This document shows, one piece after another, positions 1-5,833 of a DNA stretch of 6,377 nt. Both the position numbers and the translations under genes were made by a program. The DNA comes from OCS116 cluster bacterium. Its GTDB lineage: Bacteria > Pseudomonadota > Alphaproteobacteria > Rhizobiales > OSC116. How positions within the stretch are numbered: the first letter of the stretch is position 1; every line of letters begins with the position of its first letter. Below the pieces are notes generated by a model that saw nothing but the letters and a program-made list of their open reading frames with translations, made no database searches and was not told the DNA's origin. The DNA lies in NCBI GenBank assembly GCA_002402005.2, contig NVUS02000078.1, positions 1 to 6,377 of the forward strand, written 5' to 3'.

Positions 1-1338
1 GGGATGATCACTTTGATCGGCACACCGCCAAATATCATCATCGCACAATTTAGAGAAAAAACTCAGGGTGAAGCGTTTAGTATGTTTGATTTTGCGCCAG
101 TTGGTTTGGTGGTGGCGACTATCGGCGTGATGTTTATTGCCACCATTGGCTGGCGATTAATCCCCAAAGCAGCGACCAAATATAACCCGCCGGATGAATT
201 GCAAATGGCCAATTATGTGGCCGAATTGCGAGTTTCGGACAGTAGCAAAGCCATTGATAAAAAAATCAATGAGTTAGACGATATATGCGAAGAAAGTGAT
301 GTGGTGATTGTTGGTTTGGTGCGTAGCGGCCGCCGCAAGGCTGGCGGGGCGCGGCGTGAAGTGGTGCAAGCTGGTGATGTGTTGATCATTCAAGCTTCGG
401 CAGAGGCCATTGATAAATTTTTAGGCGTTTTGGATTTGGAATATGTCGGTTCAGAGCAACATGGCGAAGGGCTAAAGGGTGTTGACCTATCGCTGACCGA
501 AGTGGTGGTGACCGAAAATTCACGCATTAACGGCCGCAATGCTTATGAAATGCGCCTGTTGCAGCGTAAAGGCGTGACGTTGCTGGGCGTTTCGCGCGCG
601 GGCAAGAAAATTAGCCAACGGGTGCGTAGGCTGACCATTAAAGCTGGTGATATATTGTTATTGCTTGGGCCGACCCATTCAATTGATGACACAGTGAATT
701 GGCTTGAATGCCTGCCGCTGGCTGAGCGCGGCCTGACTGTTGTGCAACGCGATAAAGCTTTGTGGGCGGTGGGTATATTTGCCGTCGGTATATTGTTGGC
801 GAGTTTTGGGTTTTTATATTTAGCTGTGGCCTTGGCGGCGGTGGTGATTTTTTACATATTGCTTAAAATTGTACCGGCGCAAGAGGTTTATCGCTCTGTT
901 GAATGGCCGGTGATTGTATTGCTTGGCTCGTTGATACCGATTGGGGCGGCGCTCGAAGCCTCGGGCGGTACGGAAACGTTGGCCAATGGCATTGTGGCTT
1001 TGGCTGACGGCGCGCCGGCTTGGGTATTGCTGACTTTGCTGATGGTGGTGACCATGACATTATCGGACGTTTTGAACAATACCGCCACGGCGGTGATTGC
1101 CGCGCCGATTGCGGTGAATATTGCCAATAGCTTGAATGCCAACCCGGATAGTTTTTTAATGGTGGTGGCGGTGGCGGCATCTTGTGCCTTCCTCACGCCG
1201 ATTGGCCATAAAAATAATACCTTGATTATGGGCCCCGGTGGCTATAGATTTGGCGACTATTGGCGCATGGGGTTGCCGCTAGAAATATTGGTGATTGTGG
1301 TGTCGATACCGACCATTATGTATTTTTGGCCATTATAG
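1..1338 (+). CDS. SLC13/DASS-family permease with two RCK_C (TrkA_C) domains, 5'-truncated by the window
   Basis: This is an inner-membrane secondary transporter, probably for an anion such as a carboxylate or sulfate, but the substrate cannot be fixed from sequence. The frame is open from base 1, so the true start and the first membrane half lie upstream; 445 codons are visible. The first residues carry the GTPPN motif that closes the first SLC13 half. A membrane segment follows (about residues 32-50 from the first ATG), then two soluble RCK_C-like domains (about 70-143 and 160-238) of the kind inserted in many bacterial SLC13 proteins. The second membrane half (about 253-443) contains the matching NNTATA motif (359-364 region) and the GHKNNTLIMGPGGYRFGDYW stretch (401-420), very typical of this family. 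It ends in TAG, and uppS follows 28 bp later on the same strand, so co-transcription is likely. RCK_C domains usually bind small regulatory ligands; that role is inferred here. Family assignment is firm. Confidence 0.93.
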   Translation, partial: GMITLIGTPPNIIIAQFREKTQGEAFSMFDFAPVGLVVATIGVMFIATIGWRLIPKAATKYNPPDELQMANYVAELRVSDSSKAIDKKINELDDICEESDVVIVGLVRSGRRKAGGARREVVQAGDVLIIQASAEAIDKFLGVLDLEYVGSEQHGEGLKGVDLSLTEVVVTENSRINGRNAYEMRLLQRKGVTLLGVSRAGKKISQRVRRLTIKAGDILLLLGPTHSIDDTVNWLECLPLAERGLTVVQRDKALWAVGIFAVGILLASFGFLYLAVALAAVVIFYILLKIVPAQEVYRSVEWPVIVLLGSLIPIGAALEASGGTETLANGIVALADGAPAWVLLTLLMVVTMTLSDVLNNTATAVIAAPIAVNIANSLNANPDSFLMVVAVAASCAFLTPIGHKNNTLIMGPGGYRFGDYWRMGLPLEILVIVVSIPTIMYFWPL

Positions 1339-1366
1339 GTTTTGGTGATTGTAAAAGGGTTGTTGA

Positions 1367-2074
1367 ATGAGTGATAAAGAAGCGTTTCCGGAGCATATTG
1401 CGATCATTATGGATGGCAATCGAAGATGGGCCAAGAAAAGATTTTTGCCGGCCATTGCTGGCCATAAAAAAGGTGTCGATGCGGTGAAAGCCGCGGTCAA
1501 TGCGGCTGATGATTTGGGAGTTAAATATCTGACTCTCTATAGTTTTAGCACCGAGAATTGGGAGCGCGAGGAAGAAGAAGTTGGCGCTCTGATGAAATTG
1601 CTCATATATGCGTTAAAAAAAGAAATTGCTGAACTGAACCGTAAAAACTGCCGTTTGCGGGTGATTGGTTTTAGAGAGCATGCTGCGCCCGAAGTGGGGG
1701 CGTTGTTTGCTGATGCCGAAGAGCTAACTAAGAATAATGATGGTTTGCAGTTGAACATTGCGTTTAATTATGGTGGCAAGCAAGATATTTTGGCCGCAAC
1801 TAAAAAAATTGCAGTCAAACTGGCTGCCGGCGAAATTACCGAAGCTGACATCACCGAAAGCATGATGGATGATGAATTGTTAACTCATGACATTACAGAC
1901 CCTGATTTGGTGATTAGAACATCCGGCGAGATACGGGTGAGCAATTTTTTAACTTGGCAGACCGCTTATAGCGAATTTATATTTTTAGATATGTATTGGC
2001 CGTCATTTAACAAGCAGACCATGGTTGATGCGATTGCTGAATATGCCAATCGCCACCGGCGGTTGGGCAAGTAA
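1367..2074 (+). CDS. uppS: Isoprenyl (undecaprenyl) diphosphate synthase, cis-prenyltransferase family
   Basis: The enzyme condenses farnesyl diphosphate with isopentenyl diphosphate units to a long-chain cis-polyprenyl diphosphate, normally C55, the precursor of the lipid carrier for peptidoglycan and O-antigen-type polymers. It is cytosolic or membrane-associated. The 235-residue length fits the family. The signature MDGNRRWA has catalytic Asp16 (E. coli D26), Asn18 and Arg20; His33 matches H43. YSFSTENWER (58-67) gives Phe60, Ser61, Asn64, Trp65 and Arg67, and Glu71 matches E81. Near the C terminus RTSGEIRVSNF (184-194) gives Arg184, Arg190 and Ser192, and Glu203 matches E213. One deviation is Ala29 at the position of E. 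coli R39, and the motif reads NRRW rather than NGRW. Start ATG 1367 has an AAAGGG Shine-Dalgarno (1354-1359) 7 nt upstream. The gene lies between a permease and a secreted protein rather than next to cdsA. The chain length of the product cannot be told from sequence. Confidence 0.95.
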   Translation: MSDKEAFPEHIAIIMDGNRRWAKKRFLPAIAGHKKGVDAVKAAVNAADDLGVKYLTLYSFSTENWEREEEEVGALMKLLIYALKKEIAELNRKNCRLRVIGFREHAAPEVGALFADAEELTKNNDGLQLNIAFNYGGKQDILAATKKIAVKLAAGEITEADITESMMDDELLTHDITDPDLVIRTSGEIRVSNFLTWQTAYSEFIFLDMYWPSFNKQTMVDAIAEYANRHRRLGK

Positions 2075-2084
2075 AGGCAGTTAT

Positions 2085-3578
2085 ATGTTGCGTATTTTTT
2101 ACTCATTATGTTTCGGCCTGTTTGTAGGTTTTGCGCAAGCTGATGAGTTGAAATTACGCATTGCTGCTGATATTTTAACCGACCCGAAAACCTCACTTGA
2201 AGGCAATGTGGCGAAATCCATTCTTTATGAAACTGACGGCGGCACGTTTTTTGGCGGCACGATCTATTCGGCCTCATTGGGCAATGCTGGCGGCCTGTTT
2301 ATTGGCGGGTTTGAAGCTGGGCAAAAATTTGAATTGGGTGCGGGTTATTTTGTTGAAGCGGCAGTGTTTTTTGGCGGCGGCGGTGGCGCAAGCATTGTGG
2401 GCGGTGACGGCACATTAATTCGCCCACGGGTGAATGTTGGCACGCGAATTGGTGATTATGAGCTGAGTGTCGGTGCCTCATATATGCATGTAACGGGCAG
2501 TAAAATATCCAGTCCGGTGATTGAATTTGCCATATCCCGACCCTTAAATTGGTTGTTGGGTGATGGGCATATTGACCAATGCACTGGCTGTGTTGTTAAG
2601 GCACAATCGCCGTATGTGGCGGTTGAATCGGTAGGCGCAGCCTATAAAAGCTATCTTCCTTTGACCAGTTTGGCGGTTGGCAAGCGTGATGGCAGTATTC
2701 TCAAGCCGATGCAATTGGCCGGCGCGGGCATTGTGCTGAATATGGACCATATGTGGGGCGCGGGCTGGCAAAGTTTTATCAACGCTTATGGTGCAATGGG
2801 TGGTGATGGTGAAGGTTATGCTGAGATAATCATTGGTGGGCGTTATGGTTATGATGTGACCGATTGGTTGAATGTTTATGCTGATGCTGGCTTTGGGTTT
2901 GCCGGCGGTGGTGATGTTGACACTGGCGGCGGGGCGATTGTGAGCGGCAGTATTGGCGCGAAATTGCGGGTGTTCAATACCGCAGAAGTAGAAACCTCTA
3001 TTGGTTATGTGGCGGCGTTGGGCGGTGGTTTTCATGCCATTGTGCCGAGTGTGAAGCTGAGCTTGCCATTTGGCGGCACTGGTGCAAATGTTGACGTTGG
3101 TAACTTGGATGTAGCCCATTTGCAGGCAACCCATTGGAGCATCACCACTGGTTATAGCATTATACCCGAGCACCCCAATATGCGCTATCCGCATGATAAA
3201 GACACCGGGTTTTTAGGTCTGACTGATTTTAAGGCTGACCTTTATTTGAACGATAATTTTTATATGACTGGCCAAGCGTTGAGTGTGACCACCGGCGGGG
3301 CAGGTGGTTTTGCCATTGGTTTGGTTGGCGTTGGGGCAACCTTGCCGCTGAGTGACAAAATAGATGTTTCGGCCGAATTGCTAATGGGGGCGGCGGCTGG
3401 TGGAGCGATTAATGTGCAAGGCGGTTTGGTGGCTGTTGGGCAATTGGATGTGGATTATAAATTAAATGATAACATGAGCTTAACTAGCAATTTTGGCTGG
3501 ATAAAGGCGGTAAAGGGTGGTCTTAATGGCCCAATGTTGGGCGCTGGCCTAAAATTCCATTTTACAAGTTTTAGATAG
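2085..3578 (+). CDS. Secreted glycine-rich protein of unknown function, probable outer-membrane beta-barrel type, three internal repeats
   Basis: I do not recognise this family. The 497-residue product starts with a short signal peptide: hydrophobic residues 4-17, likely cleavage after AQA (19), giving a mature N terminus at Asp20. About 17% of residues are Gly (86 of 497), and long alternating hydrophobic/polar stretches suggest beta strands. Three 68-residue segments at 87-154, 262-329 and 426-493 align without gaps around a GGG/GG block and a closing hydrophobic strand. The similarity extends about 25 residues upstream of each. The only mature cysteines form a CTGC pair (166, 169) between repeats 1 and 2. 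The end, KFHFTSFR, resembles a final barrel strand but has Arg rather than an aromatic last residue. ATG 2085 is chosen over an in-frame TTG/ATG at 2025/2028: it leaves a clean signal peptide, sits 10 bp after the uppS stop, and has AAAGG (2073-2077) 7 nt upstream. It is likely in the uppS operon. Confidence 0.8.
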   Translation: MLRIFYSLCFGLFVGFAQADELKLRIAADILTDPKTSLEGNVAKSILYETDGGTFFGGTIYSASLGNAGGLFIGGFEAGQKFELGAGYFVEAAVFFGGGGGASIVGGDGTLIRPRVNVGTRIGDYELSVGASYMHVTGSKISSPVIEFAISRPLNWLLGDGHIDQCTGCVVKAQSPYVAVESVGAAYKSYLPLTSLAVGKRDGSILKPMQLAGAGIVLNMDHMWGAGWQSFINAYGAMGGDGEGYAEIIIGGRYGYDVTDWLNVYADAGFGFAGGGDVDTGGGAIVSGSIGAKLRVFNTAEVETSIGYVAALGGGFHAIVPSVKLSLPFGGTGANVDVGNLDVAHLQATHWSITTGYSIIPEHPNMRYPHDKDTGFLGLTDFKADLYLNDNFYMTGQALSVTTGGAGGFAIGLVGVGATLPLSDKIDVSAELLMGAAAGGAINVQGGLVAVGQLDVDYKLNDNMSLTSNFGWIKAVKGGLNGPMLGAGLKFHFTSFR

Positions 3579-3581
3579 AGC

Positions 3582-3610
3582 TTGACAAGCGACGCCGGCA
3601 ATTGGAAACT
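3582..3610 (+). promoter_or_regulatory. Candidate sigma70 promoter for the ABC importer genes
   Basis: A perfect TTGACA -35 box (3582-3587) begins 4 bp after the previous gene's stop. A 17-bp spacer leads to GAAACT (3605-3610), a weak -10 that keeps the A at position 2 and the T at position 6. Transcription would start near 3616-3618, leaving a leader of about 40 nt. The -35 box lies inside the short palindrome GCTTGACAAGC (3580-3590). Because the -10 is weak, this is a candidate only. Confidence 0.4.
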
Positions 3611-3620
3611 CAGCGCTTAA

Positions 3621-3637
3621 GGCCAGACAAACTGGCC
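3621..3637 (+). promoter_or_regulatory. Leader stem-loop just upstream of the binding-protein ribosome binding site
   Basis: GGCCAG (3621-3626) and CTGGCC (3632-3637) form a perfect 6-bp GC-rich stem with the loop ACAAA. The stem ends 7 nt before the GGGAG ribosome binding site (3645-3649) of the binding-protein gene. If the candidate promoter is right, the stem would sit almost at the mRNA 5' end, where such structures can stabilise a transcript. No U-run follows, so it is not a typical terminator for the upstream gene. The inverted repeat is certain; the role is inference. Confidence 0.45.
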
Positions 3638-3656
3638 ATAGTATGGGAGAGTATCT

Positions 3657-4658
3657 ATGAAAAACAGATTATTAACAAAAAGCCTGACCACAGTTGTGGC
3701 GAGTGCTTTATTGGCCGGTTCGGCCTTATTTGCCAGCACAGTGATGGCTGCGGATATGAAACGCGTGGCGATTTCGACCATTGTCGAAGTGCCTGCTTTG
3801 GTCGCGACCAAAGATGGCCTGATTCAAGGGCTAAAAGAAGGCGGCTATGAAGTTGGTAAAAACCTAGAAATTGATTACCAAAGTGCCAATGGCAAAATGG
3901 ACACTCAATTGCAAATTGCCAAAAAATTTATTGGTGATAGACCCGATCTATTGTTGCCAATCACCACACCAACATCGCAAGCGATGATTGCTGGCAACCA
4001 TGACATTCCAGTGGTATTCACCACAGTGACAGACCCGGTGAAGGCGCAATTGATCACGCAATATATTCAACCCGGTGGCAATGTAACTGGTGTATCTGAC
4101 GCCGCGCCAATTGCGGCACAGCTTGAATTGTTTAAACGTATTGTGCCCGGTTTGAAAAAAATCGGTTTTATTTATAACCCTGGCCTTGATAGTGCTGCGG
4201 CTTCACTTGCATGGATGCAAGAAGAAGGCGCTAAAATGGGCATTGAAGTGGTTGAAAGCCCATCGCCAACTGGCAATGAAGTTTTGGCTGCAACCAAAAG
4301 ATTGATTGGCAAAGTGGACGCGATTTATGTGCCGAATGATACAACCGTGATTGCTGGTTTGGCTGCGATTGTGAAAATTGGCCAAGAAACCAAAACTCCG
4401 GTATTCACTGGCGAGCCTAGCGACGTGGCTTCTGGCCCGGTGGCATCTGTTGGGGTGAATTATTTTGAAATTGGTAGAATGGGTGGCCTGATGGCAGCAC
4501 AAGTTTTGGACGGCAAAAGCCCGGGCGAAATTGATGCGATCATTGCTTATAAAACCATGGATAAATTTGTGATCGCAGTGAACCTTGCTGCGGCTGAAAA
4601 GATGGGTGTGACCATTCCGCAAGACATTATTGACAGTGCGCAAGACGTATTTAAATAG
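3657..4658 (+). CDS. ABC transporter substrate-binding protein, TrpX-like (ABC_sub_bind family)
   Basis: This is the periplasmic ligand-binding component of an ABC importer, of the COG2984 / Pfam ABC_sub_bind type. The 333-residue length is usual. A Sec signal peptide is clear: basic N terminus (Lys2, Arg4, Lys8), hydrophobic core about 11-28, and likely cleavage after VMA (29-31). There is no lipobox cysteine, so the mature protein should be free in the periplasm. The two-lobe fold is supported by the first-lobe segment around VTDPVKAQL (124-132), the FIYNPG segment opening the second lobe (171-176), YVPNDTTV (224-231) and SVGVNYFEIGRMGG (264-277), all characteristic of the family. ATG 3657 has a GGGAG ribosome binding site at 3645-3649 with 7-nt spacing. 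Relatives bind aromatic amino acids (TrpX), but many members have unknown ligands, so no substrate is assigned. The permease gene follows after a 260-bp structured gap. Confidence 0.92.
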   Translation: MKNRLLTKSLTTVVASALLAGSALFASTVMAADMKRVAISTIVEVPALVATKDGLIQGLKEGGYEVGKNLEIDYQSANGKMDTQLQIAKKFIGDRPDLLLPITTPTSQAMIAGNHDIPVVFTTVTDPVKAQLITQYIQPGGNVTGVSDAAPIAAQLELFKRIVPGLKKIGFIYNPGLDSAAASLAWMQEEGAKMGIEVVESPSPTGNEVLAATKRLIGKVDAIYVPNDTTVIAGLAAIVKIGQETKTPVFTGEPSDVASGPVASVGVNYFEIGRMGGLMAAQVLDGKSPGEIDAIIAYKTMDKFVIAVNLAAAEKMGVTIPQDIIDSAQDVFK

Positions 4659-4671
4659 GTTGGTTAAGAAT

Positions 4672-4706
4672 TAGAGTCAGCATGCTCTGTGAGTGTGCTG
4701 GCTTTA
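4672..4706 (+). terminator. Strong hairpin after the binding-protein gene, possible partial terminator
   Basis: A 13-bp uninterrupted stem (4675-4687 with 4691-4703, including three G-U pairs) closes a 3-nt TGT loop. Three more pairs extend it to 4672 and 4706. It begins 13 bp after the TAG of the binding-protein gene. Only three T residues (4703-4705, partly in the stem) follow, so full rho-independent termination is doubtful. Partial termination or 3'-end protection of the binding-protein mRNA is more likely, since the permease and ATPase of the same importer lie downstream. Confidence 0.55.
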
Positions 4707-4723
4707 TGTCGCTCGCGGCTATT

Positions 4724-4829
4724 CATGCTAGGCATGGCCTACGCGGGTGCGCCACATAAGTGGCGGCCTCCAGTCCGGCTGGATTAAAAAACACACGAGT
4801 TTTTTAATCTGGGAGCGCCATGGTGGAGG
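4724..4829. repeat. Cluster of palindromes, possible REP-like or palindromic mobile element
   Basis: Several perfect inverted repeats follow one another: CATGC/GCATG (4724-4736), CGCCAC/GTGGCG with an ATAA loop (4750-4765), TCCAG/CTGGA (4769-4783), and GATTAAAAAAC/GTTTTTTAATC (4782-4792 with 4799-4809), with CCTCCA/TGGAGG (4767-4772 and 4824-4829) around the last. GCGCCA also occurs as a direct repeat at 4749-4754 and 4815-4820. The GC-rich composition of 4711-4783 differs from the G/T-rich flank at 4821-4907. Only one copy is visible, so its status as a dispersed repeat is inferred, and its boundaries are approximate. Confidence 0.4.
4779..4812. repeat. A/T-arm hairpin with 6-A and 6-T runs
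   Basis: GATTAAAAAAC (4782-4792) pairs perfectly with GTTTTTTAATC (4799-4809) around the loop ACACGA. Two G-U pairs and one C-G pair extend it to 4779 and 4812. The U-run lies inside the stem rather than after a GC stem. On either strand it can pair with a weak GC hairpin (4769-4783) before it, so mutually exclusive folds are possible. On the minus strand, a GC-rich palindrome also follows the T-run. Confidence 0.5.
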
Positions 4830-4918
4830 GATTGTGTTGGTTGTGGTTATGGCTGGTATGTCTAATGTGAAATTAGGTTTTTGGTGGCTGTAGTACGGGT
4901 TTTTGAGCAAGGGCATTT

Positions 4919-5833
4919 ATGTCATATTACGAATTATTGGGTACGTTTGAGCTGAGTTTTATCTTTGCGATATTGGCTTTGGGTGCATTTATTACCTTTA
5001 AAATTTTGGATTTTCCTGACTTGACGGTTGAAGGCAGTTTTCCTGTGGGGGCATCGGTTGCCGCGGTGGCGATTGTTTCTGGGATTCCTGTTATATCTAA
5101 CCCATGGGTGGCGACATTATTGGCGGCATTTGCAGGCTTTGCTGCGGGTTATGTGACGGCATTGTTGAATGTGAAATTTAAGATTTTGCATATATTGGCG
5201 GGCATATTGGTGGCAACGGCGCTTTACAGCATTAACATTCGCATTATGGACGGGCCGAATGTGCCTTTGTTGAACGTAGATACCATTTATACGGTGTTTG
5301 ATGACATCGAGATTATGGCATCTTTTGAAGCCAAGACCTTGTTTTTGGGTGTTTTTGTATTGGTGGTTAAATTATTGTTGGATGCGTTTTTGGCGACAGG
5401 CATTGGCATGTCTATGCGCGCGGCGGGGGCGAATGCCGCCATGGCTGAAGCCAATGGTGTGGATGTTGGCAAGATGAAATTGATTGGGGTTGGTGTTGCC
5501 AATGCTTTGGCGGCGGTGGCTGGGGCGTTATTTGCGCAGACGATTGGCGCGAGTGATGCGCAATCGGGCGTTGGCATGATTATTGTTGGGCTTGCGGCGG
5601 TGATTATTGGCATGAGCTTGATGCCAAGCCGGCTTATATGGCAAGCGACATTTGCGGTTATTTTTGGCACGATTGCTTATAGATTGGCGATTGCTGGGGC
5701 GTTGAATGCTGATGCGACGGGCTTAAATGCCTCGGATTTACAGATGGTGACAGCGGTTTTGGTGATTTTTGTATTGGTGGCACAACATTATAGCAAGAGT
5801 TATTTTGCAGCCAGAAAAGGCGCAAAGAAATGA
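4919..5833 (+). CDS. ABC transporter permease, TrpY-like (COG4120, BPD_transp_2 fold)
   Basis: This is the inner-membrane channel subunit of the importer whose binding protein is encoded upstream. The product has 304 residues, with about eight or nine hydrophobic segments near 9-28, 42-60, 63-84, 88-107, 139-159, 186-209, 217-236, 241-260 and 276-290. Family-typical stretches are ILDFPDLTVEGSFPVGA (29-45), ILAGILVATALYSINIRIM (92-110) and the cytoplasmic coupling segment around MSMRAAGANAAMAEANGVD (164-182), which should contact the ATPase. ATG 4919 has AAGGG (4909-4913) 5 nt upstream. The stop TGA overlaps the ATPase start in an ATGA (5830-5833), a sign of translational coupling. Family assignment is strong; the substrate is unknown. 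Confidence 0.92.
   Translation: MSYYELLGTFELSFIFAILALGAFITFKILDFPDLTVEGSFPVGASVAAVAIVSGIPVISNPWVATLLAAFAGFAAGYVTALLNVKFKILHILAGILVATALYSINIRIMDGPNVPLLNVDTIYTVFDDIEIMASFEAKTLFLGVFVLVVKLLLDAFLATGIGMSMRAAGANAAMAEANGVDVGKMKLIGVGVANALAAVAGALFAQTIGASDAQSGVGMIIVGLAAVIIGMSLMPSRLIWQATFAVIFGTIAYRLAIAGALNADATGLNASDLQMVTAVLVIFVLVAQHYSKSYFAARKGAKK

Larger units (their letters stand above)
4659..4918. other. 260-bp structured intercistronic region between binding-protein and permease genes
   Basis: No convincing gene lies in this gap. It holds a run of inverted repeats: a strong hairpin at 4672-4706, CATGC-TAG-GCATG at 4724-4736, CGCCAC-ATAA-GTGGCG at 4750-4765, TCCAG-TCCGG-CTGGA at 4769-4783, and an A/T-arm hairpin at 4779-4812 that competes with the previous one. 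CCTCCA (4767-4772) can also pair with TGGAGG (4824-4829), enclosing the last hairpin. The rest (4821-4907) is extremely G/T-rich: 70 of 87 bases are G or T and only 4 are C. The permease ribosome binding site AAGGG (4909-4913) closes the region. Neighbouring genes of one importer normally sit much closer, so the gap may set the expression ratio, hold an inserted repeat, or both. Confidence 0.7.

Noticed and set aside
863..1196. Two open frames of about 100 codons on the minus strand inside the permease gene
   Set aside because: They mirror the hydrophobic GC-rich codons of a well-supported SLC13 membrane half and show no motif or ribosome binding site.
2025..2084. Upstream in-frame TTG/ATG start for the secreted protein, overlapping the end of uppS
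   Set aside because: It would place about 20 polar residues before the signal peptide; ATG 2085 has a good ribosome binding site and gives a normal signal peptide.
2544..3194. 216-codon open frame on the minus strand inside the secreted-protein gene
   Set aside because: It lies fully antisense to a gene with a clear signal peptide, ribosome binding site and repeats, and its His/Thr/Asn-rich translation resembles no family; the low C content of the + strand produces few stops on the other strand.
3621..3637. Stem-loop as rho-independent terminator of the secreted-protein gene
   Set aside because: No T-run follows the stem, and it sits directly before a ribosome binding site.
3602..3850. 82-codon + strand frame overlapping the start of the binding-protein gene
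   Set aside because: It overlaps the signal-peptide coding region in another frame and has no recognisable features.
4841..4868. TTGTGG, 16 bp, TAATGT as a promoter for the permease gene
   Set aside because: Both boxes are weak matches in a G/T-rich stretch where such matches are expected by chance.
4728..4916. 62-codon minus-strand frame in the intercistronic gap
   Set aside because: No family resemblance and no convincing ribosome binding site; it crosses the palindromes and is better explained as chance reading through a repeat region.
5287..5670. 127-codon minus-strand frame inside the permease gene
   Set aside because: An antisense shadow of a hydrophobic, G/T-rich membrane gene with strong family motifs.
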